A stretch of DNA of 64,000 nucleotides, from the NCBI GenBank assembly GCA_034766995.1, contig CM068315.1, forward strand, positions 19,620,010 to 19,684,009, read 5' to 3'. The notes beneath the pieces were generated by a model that did no database searches, was not told where the DNA came from, and saw only the letters and a program-made list of their open reading frames with translations. Position 1 is the first letter of the stretch. Each line of letters opens with the position of its first letter. The stretch comes from Acanthacorydalis orientalis (lineage: Eukaryota; Arthropoda; Insecta; Megaloptera; Corydalidae). A program made the translations under genes and the position numbers. Positions 10,953-20,943 of the stretch are shown piece by piece.

Positions 10953-12875
10953 GAAGTGGTTGAAAAGTTTTTAACTTATTACGGAAAGCATCCGAAGTGG
11001 AAATTATTATATATTTTTTAGTTATTTATTTCGAGGATGTTGCTGATGATATGCTGAATTTGACTTATCTGATAATGTTCGAAGTGGGCTACCTGCTGAA
11101 TTCTATAATGATGCTTTAAAATCACTGGTTGAATCGGATCCAAGGCTGTCCGAGTATGAAATAGTTACCACACTTGTAGCCACTTGATCGACAGTGCAAA
11201 GAAATTTTCATGAAATTGGAAAAATATTTAGGCAAAGTATTTGGGTTCCACAAAGTACTTGGGGAACGGAAACGTTGTATAAGTTACTACAAACGCTATT
11301 CAACAAATGCATAAATGGTGAAAACGTTCCCAAAGAGTGGAAATTATCCTTAATTTCCACAATACACAAAAAAGGGGATAGAACAAATTGTGACAATTAT
11401 CGTGGGATAGCCGTGACCAGTAACATTAGTAGAGTGTACGGAAAGGTCATCAAGAACAGGATAGAAAAAGAATATAAAAATATGGAAGCAGAAGAACAGG
11501 CAGGTTTCCGAACAGGCCGATCTACGATTGATCACTTATTTTGCGTGACACAATTAATCGAAAAAAAAACACATGAACAAGAACTGCATATAGTATATAT
11601 CGACCTGAAGAAAGCCTACGATACTGTACCACAAATAAAACTTTGGGAAGCCCTAGAAAAGACGAACATCAACATCAACTTAATAAAAGCCGCGAAACAG
11701 TTATATGAACAGAGTAAAACCAAAGTTCGATTAGGAAATAGAACATCGCAAGAATTCGAAATAAATAAAGGACAGAAAAAGGGATGCTACCTATCACCAA
11801 CATTATTTAAAATATACTTAGAAAAAGCACTTAATACATGGAAAAGAAAATGTAAAACCATGGGTGTTCCTCTTGAAGAAAATATGATATATACGTTATG
11901 TTTTGCAGATGGCCAGATAATAATAGCACAAGATTATGACGATGTTGAGTATATGACTCGAAAAATCATGGAAGAGTATCGTACATGGGGTTTGGAGGTA
12001 AACATCAACAAAACTCAATATATGTGCATAGGAGGTACACAACAAGATTTAACGCTAAATACGGGACAAGCTATAAAACGATGCGAAGAATATAAGTACC
12101 TAGGAATGAACATAACAAGAGACGCAACTATAGATAAAGCCATCAAAGATGTACACAAGGCAGAAAAGCTATTTCCTCATTGAACAGTGTACTATGGGAC
12201 CAGAGCATCTCAAAAGACAATAAAAAGAGAATCTATAATACCATAGTAAAGAACATAGTGACATACAGCAATGAGATATGGCCGCTAAAGAAAAGATCAG
12301 ATAACATGCTATTGACAATGGAAATGGATTTCTGGAGAAGATCGGCAGGAAGATCAAGAAAAGAACGGATTAGGAATGAGAAAATTAGAAAAATCATCAA
12401 CGTTGACACCACCATAGTGGAAGACATTCGAACTAATCAATTGAGATGGTACGGGCTTGTTCGACGGATTTCCAAAACAAGTACCCTTATGGAACCCCCA
12501 AGGTAAAAAAATATGGGGAAGACCAAGAAAAAGTTGGTCAGAAGGAATTCGAGAAGAAATGAGAGAAAGAAGATCAATGTAATGACAGACTGCAATGGAG
12601 AATGGATATCGGAAGACGTCGTAGAACGTTATAAACCGAAATTATATATATTTGGGTTCCACATCAATTGTCGAATACAAACAAATAACAGCGACGAACA
12701 GTTTACATATCGTTATTGACTAGGCAACGAAATCGTTACCGGTGGTAAAAAATGGGTCCTATACAGCAACTTGAAACACTCCAATCAATGGCTTTCTCTG
12801 AACTAACCAGCTATGCTTACACCTAAACCGGACCGACATTGAAAAAGTTGCTGTTATGCGCTCGGTGGGGGTGGC
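10953..12875 (+). mobile_element. mariner element split by a LINE insertion
   Basis: The left half codes on the plus strand for mariner N-terminal sequence: VRSGLPAEFYNDALKSLVE near 11080, then QRNFHEIGKIFRQSIWVP at 11197-11250. The sequence then switches to a LINE. The mariner frame resumes at 12649 with WVPHQLSNTNKQ and later KKWVLYSNLKHSNQW, and fades around 12875 (a tryptophan-rich strand motif). The C-terminal half with the last two catalytic Asp is missing; piggyBac-like sequence follows directly. The left terminus is probably near 10953, where TGGTTGAAAAGTTTTTAAC resembles a mariner inverted repeat, but no right terminus remains. Confidence 0.8.
11253..12648 (+). mobile_element. 5'-truncated LINE with reverse transcriptase, inserted in mariner
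   Basis: A non-LTR reverse transcriptase runs from 11253: LLQTLFNKCINGENVPKEW, then IHKKGDRTNCDNYRGIA, QAGFRTGRSTIDHLF, the motif DLKKAYDTVP, GQKKGCYLSPTLF and the active-site region LCFADGQII. The usual second Asp (FADD) is Gly here, so the enzyme would be inactive. A frameshift near 12180 leads into LRWYGLVRR, and another near 12506 into GRPRKSWSEGIREEM, features of the C-terminal end of insect LINEs. The endonuclease half is missing. The 15-mer TATTTGGGTTCCACA occurs at 11238-11252 and again at 12649-12663, a perfect target-site duplication defining the insert. The open frame beginning at 11194 is a mariner-LINE chimera by accident of insertion. Confidence 0.92.
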
Positions 12876-13257
12876 TCTAAGGGTACCTCTGGAACGTGCA
12901 CGATATTTTCTTCATTCTCGAAGATATCACTACTCTCTGCAAACAGTTCTTCATTATCTTCTTCCGTGTGTCATAGTCCAAGACTTATTAATGCACATGC
13001 GTTTTATACACACTATTTATATATAAACATACAATATTAAATGATGGGTGAAATTTCACCCGAAGACCGCTAGCGTAAGTTTTCCATGTATTAAATATAA
13101 ATAATTTTATATATTTAATATCAACCCTTATCAGCTGTGATTATAGTTTTAAATAAATATCAAAGAGCACAAAGTTGTAACTTGTATCTTTAGCTAGTTA
13201 TAGTATGCAAGAAATGAAATTGGGTGAAAATTCATCCGAGGATCGTATGTGGGTTAA
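12876..13257 (-). mobile_element. 5' end of another piggyBac-like element
   Basis: On the minus strand the terminus is TTAACCCACATACGATCC (TTAA at 13254-13257). Further in, about 12975-12880, is an acidic stretch TEEDNEELFAESSDIFE then VHVPEVPLEPPPPSA, typical in character of a piggyBac transposase N-terminus. A subterminal motif occurs twice in the same orientation, at 13046-13080 and 13220-13253; its core GGGTGAAATTTCACCC is palindromic in the inner copy. The element stops where mariner sequence begins at about 12875. The catalytic core is absent. Confidence 0.6.
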
Positions 13258-13374
13258 AAATAATAAATCTATTATTATTTTAAGAGAAACAAGCTCTAAG
13301 ATGTCCAATTCAAGATAAAACAAATTTATTGGCAGTCAATAAATGACACACTGGATAATATTCTAAAAGTTATA

Positions 13375-13450
13375 ATTGTATTGTATGTTTTTGTATCTGT
13401 GATCCAGTTGATTTGTTGCTTAGCGGTTTTCATCCTTTTAAAGATATGAA
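13375..13450 (-). repeat. Dispersed repeat D1, partial copy
   Basis: TTGTATGTTTTTGTATCTGT then GATCCAGTTGAT and TTTTCATCCTTTTA match the start of the D1 copies at 8222 and 29525. The distal half is not visible. Confidence 0.35.
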
Positions 13451-13726
13451 AAACATAAATTTGAGCGATCGAAAAGGAAAAAGTTCACTAGACAATATTT
13501 ATAATTTGAATATATCATCAGTTATTTTTGTGCATTTTTTCATAATGATGTGACATATAAATGGTAAAAAATTGTGTTCTTATATTATACAAAATTTGAA
13601 GTTTATTAGAACAAGAAATTGATTTTGCCGACTGATCTTTTATCAATATAAAATCTTGTTACATAATTATTGATCCAATTTTCGAATTAAAGTACAGTGT
13701 TTCGTGTATAACTATCTTGACTATAT

Positions 13727-14840
13727 TGGGTAGGAATAAAAGTTTGTAGCATTTTTAAGGTGAAATTCAAAGGCAGTGTTTACTTATTTGTACATATATT
13801 TATTCAAATACATATGCGTCATTTTGATCCACCATATTTCGCCATCTTTCACGTAGATTCATAATTAATTCCGTCCTCCCAGAACGTGGTATCCTTCTGT
13901 GCGATGAATTGAGCCAGGTGGTTTCTGCACGTTTGCAGGGTTCCTTCTTAAATTTCGGTCTGGAGATTTTTATGTTAAAGATGCGCCACGCTTAGGAAGG
14001 TAAATTGAAGTTGATGATTACAAAATAAAAGCATTGATCGAATCCAATCAGCGTTTAACGCCACAGAAGATTGATGAGAATCTTAACATATTGAAATCGA
14101 GATTTGAAAATCATTTAAAACAACTTGAATTAGTAAGGTCGATATTTGGGTACCACACGAACTCAAAGAAATTCATCTCACTAAGCACATTGACATCTGC
14201 GATTCTCTCTTGAAATCTGAAGAAAACGATTCATTTTTGAAACATAGGCGATTATGTATCGTGTATAACAACGTTGAAAAAAAATCGTGAATGAAGCATG
14301 ATGAACCTGCTCAAAACACTTCAAAAGCAGATATTCACCAAAGAAAGGTTAAGCTATCAGTCTGGTGGGATTTCAAAGGTATTGTATATTTTGAGCTGCT
14401 TCCAAAAACCAAACTATTAATCGAGACTTGTACTGTCGTTAAGTGGATAAATTAAATGATACCTTCAAACAGAAGCGTCCAGAGTTAGTGAATTTCAAAG
14501 GCGTTGTATTTCACCATGATAACGCTAGACCACATTTAAGGTTGTTCACTAGTCAAAAATTGTTGCAGTTTGGATGGGATGTATTACCACATTCACCATA
14601 TTCATCAGACCTGGCACCATTAGACTATCATTTGTTTCGTTCTTTGCAAAACTCCTTGAATGGTAAAATCTTCACTGCTGATAAGGATATCAAGTCGTTC
14701 TTGGAATTGTTTTTTGCCGAAAAAGATAAGAACTTTTCTGAGTGTGAAATTATGAAGCTGCCCGAAAGATGGCAAAATGCAATCAAACAAAATAGACAAT
14801 ATATTGTTAAATAAAGTTGTTATTTCCTATAAAAAATCGT
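13727..14840 (+). pseudogene. Rearranged mariner: antisense 3' end joined to a sense body
   Basis: The left part (13727-13930) reads as the minus-strand 3' end of a mariner: terminus TTGGGTAGGAATAAAAGTTT, then antisense coding for FIAQKDTTFWEDG and LRERWRNMVDQNDAYV. At about 13935 it switches to plus-strand mariner coding: FLLKFRSGDFYVKDAPR, IESNQRLTPQKIDE, later KLSVWWDFKGIVYFELL. A clean frame at 14443-14814 carries the last two catalytic residues (VVFHHDNARPH and SDLAPLDYHLF, 34 residues apart) and ends PERWQNAIKQNRQYIVK. The first 40 or so residues are missing and frameshifts occur before 14443. The right inverted repeat is cut after CCTATAAAAAATCG. Confidence 0.82.
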
Positions 14841-15180
14841 CTTTCATTTATAAAGAAACACAATTATTTATAAATACTCATCTTTATAAAGAAACACAAT
14901 TACTCTTTAGCCAATTCAATAGATACCTGAGAATAGAACTCATCATCATAAAGATGGCAAACGATTACCATATAACTTCAGATACTTGGGTTACTGGATT
15001 GTGAATCATCTATTTTTTTGATTTTTTTTGAGAAAAGAAATTTATAAATTTAATTTCCTAGAAAACAGTGTATGGAAACAGTATGTTCAAGAAAATATTC
15101 TGTTGGTTTTGTATTAATTTTAAAAAATGTCGGGCATTCTTTCTTACAGATATTCATATGTATTTATGTATGCATGTACG
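14841..15180. other. AT-rich DNA between mariner and microsatellite
   Basis: The 14-base phrase TATAAAGAAACACA is repeated near 14850 and 14883 with a similar context, a small local duplication. Nothing else seen. Confidence 0.4.
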
Positions 15181-15270
<90 letters not shown>

Positions 15271-15271
15271 G
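15181..15271. repeat. (TA)n microsatellite
   Basis: About 90 bases of TA repeats interrupted by GTA units. Open frames of alternating Ile-Tyr across it are artefacts of the repeat. Confidence 0.95.
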
Positions 15272-15920
15272 ATAAATATTTGTCTATTATAACATTTTGT
15301 AAAAATAAAAAAGGATTAAATAAATAAGTAAATACATACATAAGAGTTGTACAAGATATGAACCGTGAATGTATTTATTGTTTGATTTAAGAATAGTAAA
15401 TTAAACAATATTGACGTTTGATGTGCACTTTTATCAAAAATATAAAAATCCATAAACATACAATTTATATGTAATAACAATAAACACGAGTCCTTCAAGA
15501 GCAATATCTTTATTTTCGGCAAAATGTATATTTGTATAGCAGTGTGTGTATTTGTGCATTTTGCAAGATAAATATTGTAAAGTCATATAAAATTGTTGTA
15601 GATTTCATGTATGTTAAATATCTTAATAGTGCTGTGATAACAATGTGAAATTGCTCGTGTCGACGATATATTTTTTTGTAATTCAGTGAAAGTGTACTTT
15701 TTTTAATAGAACAATCAAAATTACAAATTGCTTGTATAAAAAAGTTTTTCTCTTCGGAAATATAAAAAGCGATAATATTTTTTTTTTTAGAAATGTGTTA
15801 AATTAAATTCGGATTATGTAAGTTATTTCTTGGTAATTTAGTTTAAAATGTTTTTTATAGCTTAAATTATTTATTGGATAGAAGCAATAAAACTATTTAT
15901 TATAAACATGATGAAACATA
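15272..15920. other. AT-rich intergenic DNA, nothing recognised
   Basis: No coding or repeat boundary seen. Confidence 0.45.
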
Positions 15921-17060
15921 CAGTGACCAAAAGAACTATTCACGAAAGTGTGAATTTCTTAAAAAATGAAAAATCTGATGCATATAGAGAAAAATATTAA
16001 TTTGTTTATTCATTATTAAACTTTCATAAACAGTGTAATGACAAAAAATATTCAATATAAATATTGTATCACTGGCATTATTTCTATGAAGTATTTCACC
16101 TTTCTTAGTGTGTAAACACCTTTTTGGTTCGCTGTTTTTTGGAACTCAGTACCGCCGTATAAACTCTTTCTTTCTTTTAAGACCGCTTCGATTATTTTAA
16201 CATACTGCCTATTAAATTTGTCAATGTCGATTCTTCAATACTTTTCCATTCTTGATTGGTTGTATCCCGTAATTCGTCAATGGTTTTTGGTACTTCTCCG
16301 ATGGATACAAGTTTTATTTTCAATGTACCCCATAGACATTCTATTGGGTGTAAATCAAAAGATTTTAATCAATCCATTACAACAATGTCGTTCGTTTGGA
16401 GAAAAATTTTTTTTCATAATTTTAGCTGTATGTTAGGAGTTGTTGTCTTGCATAAATACTAAATCTGTTTGATCACGACCAAACTTTTCGATGCTTAGAA
16501 GAAACGAATTTCTAAGGATTTCTATGTAGTCTACTGCTTTCACTATTTATTGAAATCTACGCAGGTTTCCTAATTTAATTCCTTTAAAACAACCTCAAAC
16601 CATCAAAGAGCCGTCTCCGAACTGTAATGTTTTCATAATATTTCTCTCCTCCAGCCTGTGTTTTGGATTGATCCAAATCCATACGCGTCCATCTGAGTGT
16701 ATACAATTAATTTTTGTCTCATTTGAACAAACAAATTGACAAACGTCCAACGTTTGAACAACGAATGAACGAAACAAATGAACAACGTCTTAACGTTTAT
16801 ATTTTTTTGGAAAATTCAACCGCTTCTCCTTATAGTACTCAACAACGACTTTTTTATCTTGTATTTAGCTTTTAATCCTGACTTTTTAGACAATTCCTGA
16901 CTGTCTTTTTACAAACATTGATTTGCAGATCTTTCGTAAGACATGGTTGGCCTGTGTGGCATTATCCATTGCTCCTGTGTAGATTAGGAGACGAATTTTG
17001 CATTTGGTTTCTGGAGTCAATTTAGCCAATCAAAAATTCGTGAACAGTTTTTGGGGTCAC
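15921..17060 (-). mobile_element. Tc1-like element, transposase pseudogene
   Basis: Inverted termini CAGTGACCAAAAGAACTATT and, at the right, AACAGTTTTTGGGGTCACTA are flanked by TA. The minus strand codes for a Tc1-family transposase: CSNETKINCIHSDGRVWIW (first catalytic Asp replaced by Asn in the SDE motif as read) then a GGSLMV-like motif near 16600, MQDNNS.HTA near 16440 with the second Asp, and a SPDLNPIE-like region near 16360 and below. Several stops and frameshifts occur. At 1140 bp the element is shorter than a typical 1.6-kb Tc1 but keeps both ends. A further copy of the right terminus lies at 24936. Confidence 0.8.
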
Positions 17061-17156
17061 TATATATTCATAGTATTTACTTTATTAGAATAATTATAGT
17101 AGTGACTCCTGATTCACATTTTTACCTTATTTCGTTTTCCAATCTTTACACATTCA

Positions 17157-17257
17157 TTGCAGATTGATATATATATATATATATATATATCATTGCAGAT
17201 TGATATATATATATATATATATATATCATCGCAGATTGATATATATATATATATATT
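17157..17257. repeat. Compound tandem repeat, three units of CATTGCAGATTGA(TA)n
   Basis: The 13-base word CATTGCAGATTGA (third copy CATCGCAGATTGA) alternates with (TA)10 or so, three times in a row with a period near 34-36 bases. It looks like a duplication that carried the microsatellite with its flank. Confidence 0.9.
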
Positions 17258-17918
17258 TTACTTGTTTTGTATATTCTTCTTAAGTATTTCTTACAACAGA
17301 ATCTTCATTATTTGATGTGTAAAAATGTAGAATCATTACTTGTTTCAATAATTCATATTTCAGTTAACTGATTTTTCATTTTTTTTGAAATCGTTGTTTT
17401 TTGTTACCAAATTATATATTGTACTTGTAAAATAAAGTTTCCACTAAATATGGCCAAGTAAATGCCACTGGCATTATATTAGAAAGATTATAGTTAGATA
17501 GTAAGACAACTTGCATTAAAATGGACCTTGAATCATTATCGAACCATTTAAAAATTACAACAGATGCAGATAGTTGAATAAGACAAGCACATAAACTTAT
17601 AGCAGAATGTGATAATTTTATTTTCCTTTAACGGTAAATACATTGTAGAATATTTATATTCGTAACTGCTCATAAATGTTAGATGTATAAATTAATTCGA
17701 TGTCTTTGAAGTGCCAACCATAACATTTGATAACACTTTATATCTTGGTTAAGCAGTTGGCATAACCTCACATAACAGTAATGAATCTTACTACACAAAC
17801 TAAACTGTAACTTCTATCTGAATGTAATCATAAATTCGACAAGCACTTTACTTGTCTATTTGTTTCTGTCTATAAAATAAAATATACGTTTATTGTTGAA
17901 TCACAGAAGCATTAGGAA

Positions 17919-17977
<59 letters not shown>

Positions 17978-18183
17978 GATACATATTCAGAAAAGATATA
18001 ATAACAGACATAGATTCAATCATTTAATTTTTATAAATTCCTTCTTTACTTATTTTGAGTTCAGTCATAAAACGATGAGCTAAACAATTATTTGTTTCTC
18101 ATGATTTGAAAATAAAATTACTAATGTACATCACATCTCTATAACAAAAAGTGGTTCCACCACTATGCGTGCTTTTTATTTGA
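17258..18183. other. AT-rich intergenic DNA with a (TA)n tract at 17922-17978
   Basis: No gene seen. The only clear structure is the TA tract. Confidence 0.45.
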
Positions 18184-18252
18184 TCTCTGATTGGTTGATA
18201 TCAGTCACGTGGTCTCTGTTCTGACTGATTAATATCAGGCATATAAGCAGTT
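18184..18252 (+). promoter_or_regulatory. Possible upstream regulatory segment of FoxD
   Basis: Locally GC-richer than its surroundings. Two near-copies of a partly symmetric word, CTGATTGGTTGATATCAG and CTGACTGATTAATATCAG, lie about 35 bases apart. Between them is the E-box CACGTG, and just downstream a TATA-like CATATAAGCAG. It lies 1.25 kb before the FoxD start. Linking it to FoxD is inference from position only; it could equally belong to a decayed transposon. Confidence 0.2.
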
Positions 18253-18316
18253 TTCTGTTTGGTGACTCATAATAACGTGATCTATAACCTTTAGTCTAAA
18301 AAAATTGTTACATATT

Positions 18317-18622
18317 TTAACATGTTGAATGCCGGACCAATCTTATATGAATTTCCCAATGGTCCGTAACGAATTTTTTTGTTGAGCAATGCATATTGTA
18401 CTAAAATATAATACACAACATTTAAGATAAATTATATTATGAATTTTTATGCATTTATTTTAGTGGGAGGTGACCTCCCGGCTCTGGAGTGCGTTTTTTC
18501 GATGACTCTTCTATGTTCTATGATGTATTAGTTTGGAATCGCCGGTCATCGATGATCATCACGTTGATACAGGCAAGTTAAGTGCCGCTCACCGGTGACC
18601 CCAAAGGCATTCAATGTGTTAA
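18317..18622. mobile_element. TTAA-flanked MITE, 306 bp, with terminal hairpin
   Basis: TTAA at both ends with inverted termini TTAACATGTTGAATGCCGG and GGCATTCAATGTGTTAA. Just inside the left end the words CGGACCA and TGGTCCG face each other, making a hairpin. The sequence is more GC-rich than its flanks near 18470-18600 and has no open frame. By target site and terminal form it belongs with piggyBac-superfamily MITEs; the supplying transposase is not identified. Confidence 0.7.
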
Positions 18623-19503
18623 CATTTTATCTTATGTTAATTTTTATAAAATTTTCCAATAAAAATTTTACGACTTACATTTTACGCGGATTATTTGTGT
18701 GTATAATTTGTTAATTTTTGTTATTTGTTAGGGGGGAGCGAGCGTTGACGAGCGGGGCGAATCTCTTCACGGAAGAATGGCAAGCATAGCGAATAGAATG
18801 CAGAAATGCTAACATTTTAAAATAGTCTTCTCAAAAAAAAGTTCTTCTCAAAAAAAAATATCAAATATTCAAAAAAGCAAACGTGCGTAATATTTCGGGA
18901 GCTCTCATTGTATCTATATACCAGTTTAAAAAGAAAAACATCTATATAATACAATAAACCAAGTTTTATATGATTGACATTTTATAATATAATTTTATGA
19001 AAATCAACAATATATAATCGAATAATATTTTTTTTATGTTTCAGATGATGGAACTACTGAAACTTCATAAGAAACTGTTTTCGTTCTAAATTATTGTTAT
19101 TTATTAATTACATTCTATAAAAATGATGAACGTCAATAGTAAGTAATTTAATAACAAACAAGTAATGATGCAAGTCTGTAATTTATAAAAAGACTGGTAT
19201 GTTTTTGATATAGTTAAGTTTAAAATACAGTTTTTTGTATTAATGTGAAACTAAAAAAATATTTTTTCGGAAAACTCTAAAAAAATGTTATTTGGTAAAA
19301 TTAAGAAATGTTATAGAATCGACTGAGAAAGTACTCAAAGTCGAATTTTTACACAGGTGTATATTTTAATGTGTTTTTCGTATTCTTTTTCGATTTATAA
19401 AAAAATGAATAGATATTGAACAGTAACTGAACTAAAGGTTTGAATTTAAATAAGTATCGCGGAAAACACGTTTGAAACGACGCGTATAGAAATCGTACAC
19501 CAA
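18623..19503. other. Upstream region of FoxD
   Basis: Should hold the 5' untranslated region and proximal promoter of FoxD. A GC-rich island GGGGGGAGCGAGCG at about 18730-18760 stands out. No TATA box or splice sites could be assigned with confidence. Confidence 0.35.
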
Positions 19504-20943
19504 ATGTGTATCGCAATGATGGACGATGGGATTCGGCAACGTTTACCTCACTTTGCAATCAGCGATTTGATGAATAGTAACCATCACCAACAGAATTTAC
19601 ATCAAGAATCCGTGCGACAACTAGCGACTGACTCGCCGTTGGATTTACGTGGCGCTGTATGCGACGGAGCTTCTCGTTACAGCACACCCACAGACCAGTA
19701 TACGTCGTCGGAGGTATTTCAAAAAGATCAGTTTGTCACGAAATCATCGCTGTATTCGTCAAGAGAGTACCAATCCGAAGAACCGTATGCGTCGAAAGAG
19801 CCATACTCTCCGCAAACTGTCAAAGATCCATTCGATTCGAAAGACTATCCGTACTCGAACAAGGACGATTCTCCTAGTTCGAAGGAATCGTCTAGCAGCG
19901 TGAAGAAATCGAATAGTACTGCGAATCATCAGATGATCAAACCGCCGTATTCATACATAGCGTTGATCACGATGGCGATCTTGCAGTCGCCGCATAAGAA
20001 ATTAACATTAAGCGGCATTTGCGAATTCATAATGTCTCGATTTCAGTATTACCGCGAGAAATTTCCAGCGTGGCAAAACTCGATCAGACACAATTTATCG
20101 TTGAATGATTGCTTTATAAAAATTCCTAGAGAGCCTGGGAATCCAGGTAAAGGTAACTATTGGACGTTGGATCCATTGGCCGAGGACATGTTCGATAACG
20201 GTAGTTTCCTACGAAGACGAAAACGATACAAAAGACCTTCACCGCCGAATCTGATGCTCCGCGATCATCACCATCACGCATCTGCTGCGATGGTCGCGTC
20301 GTTTTTAAGTCAACATCACGATAGCTATCATCCTCATCCGCATCATGGATTCTTCACCCAGTTACATCCGAGTTTGCACAACATGCCATATTCGTATTTA
20401 TCGCCGGGGATACCACTGCTGCCTCCTGTCGATTTATCACGTCTAGGACAACTGGGTCTCGTGCCACAACCGTCTACACAGACGACACCGTCAATCCTCA
20501 AACCTGTACCTGTAGCACCGACACCTGCAACGGCGAGAAACAATTCAGACGTTACGAACACGGCCGACACTGAAGAGCTGTTGGCTTCGGCGGCGGCAAT
20601 TGCTTCGTCCGTTGTAGCAGCGGCGGCGGTCTCGTCCGCGTCGATGTTCCATCACAGGAAAAAAACGAAGCACGGTTTTTCAATAGAATCGATAATCGGC
20701 GGCGATGCGAGAGACGATCCGAACAGACCTCTGCAGTTGGTAAAAATTAAACTGGACGAAGACGATGCTGGTCTCGCAGAACGTTCAGAGACGCCCGGAT
20801 CTGTCGTCGATGTTGACGGTGGCGAATCTGCCATCGACGGTAACGATATAAGAAGACTCGGAGAACCGTTACGGTTAGGACTTCATAGTCAGACGTCAGC
20901 GTTTTCGCCGCTGTCGACAGCGTCTGACGAATGGACGAGGTGA
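19504..20943 (+). CDS. FoxD: Forkhead transcription factor, FoxD class (fd59A-like)
   Basis: A 479-residue nuclear DNA-binding protein in one uninterrupted exon. The forkhead domain spans about residues 145-244: it opens [16 protein letters not shown], has the recognition helix [18 protein letters not shown] (185-204), wing region [17 protein letters not shown] and ends [33 protein letters not shown] and [15 protein letters not shown] are typical of FoxD, and [20 protein letters not shown] matches fd59A closely. The N-terminus is Ser/Tyr-rich with repeated SKE/YS motifs. After the domain come His runs (254-258, 270-280), a Pro-rich part (302-341), an Ala-rich run (361-380) and FSIESII at 392-398, an eh1-like Groucho-binding motif that suggests repressor activity. 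ATG codons at 19516 and 19519 are alternatives; the latter has A at -3 and G at +4. GC is far higher than in the flanks. One oddity is Gln at 181 where FoxD proteins I recall have Pro (SRFPYY). Confidence 0.96.
   Translation: MCIAMMDDGIRQRLPHFAISDLMNSNHHQQNLHQESVRQLATDSPLDLRGAVCDGASRYSTPTDQYTSSEVFQKDQFVTKSSLYSSREYQSEEPYASKEPYSPQTVKDPFDSKDYPYSNKDDSPSSKESSSSVKKSNSTANHQMIKPPYSYIALITMAILQSPHKKLTLSGICEFIMSRFQYYREKFPAWQNSIRHNLSLNDCFIKIPREPGNPGKGNYWTLDPLAEDMFDNGSFLRRRKRYKRPSPPNLMLRDHHHHASAAMVASFLSQHHDSYHPHPHHGFFTQLHPSLHNMPYSYLSPGIPLLPPVDLSRLGQLGLVPQPSTQTTPSILKPVPVAPTPATARNNSDVTNTADTEELLASAAAIASSVVAAAAVSSASMFHHRKKTKHGFSIESIIGGDARDDPNRPLQLVKIKLDEDDAGLAERSETPGSVVDVDGGESAIDGNDIRRLGEPLRLGLHSQTSAFSPLSTASDEWTR

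Noticed and set aside
11194..11252. N-terminus of the LINE protein
   Set aside because: QRNFHEIGKIFRQSIWVP is mariner sequence; the target duplication shows the LINE begins at 11253.
19649..20834. Alternative frames within and opposite the FoxD gene
   Set aside because: They are by-products of the GC-richer FoxD codons and have no domain of their own.
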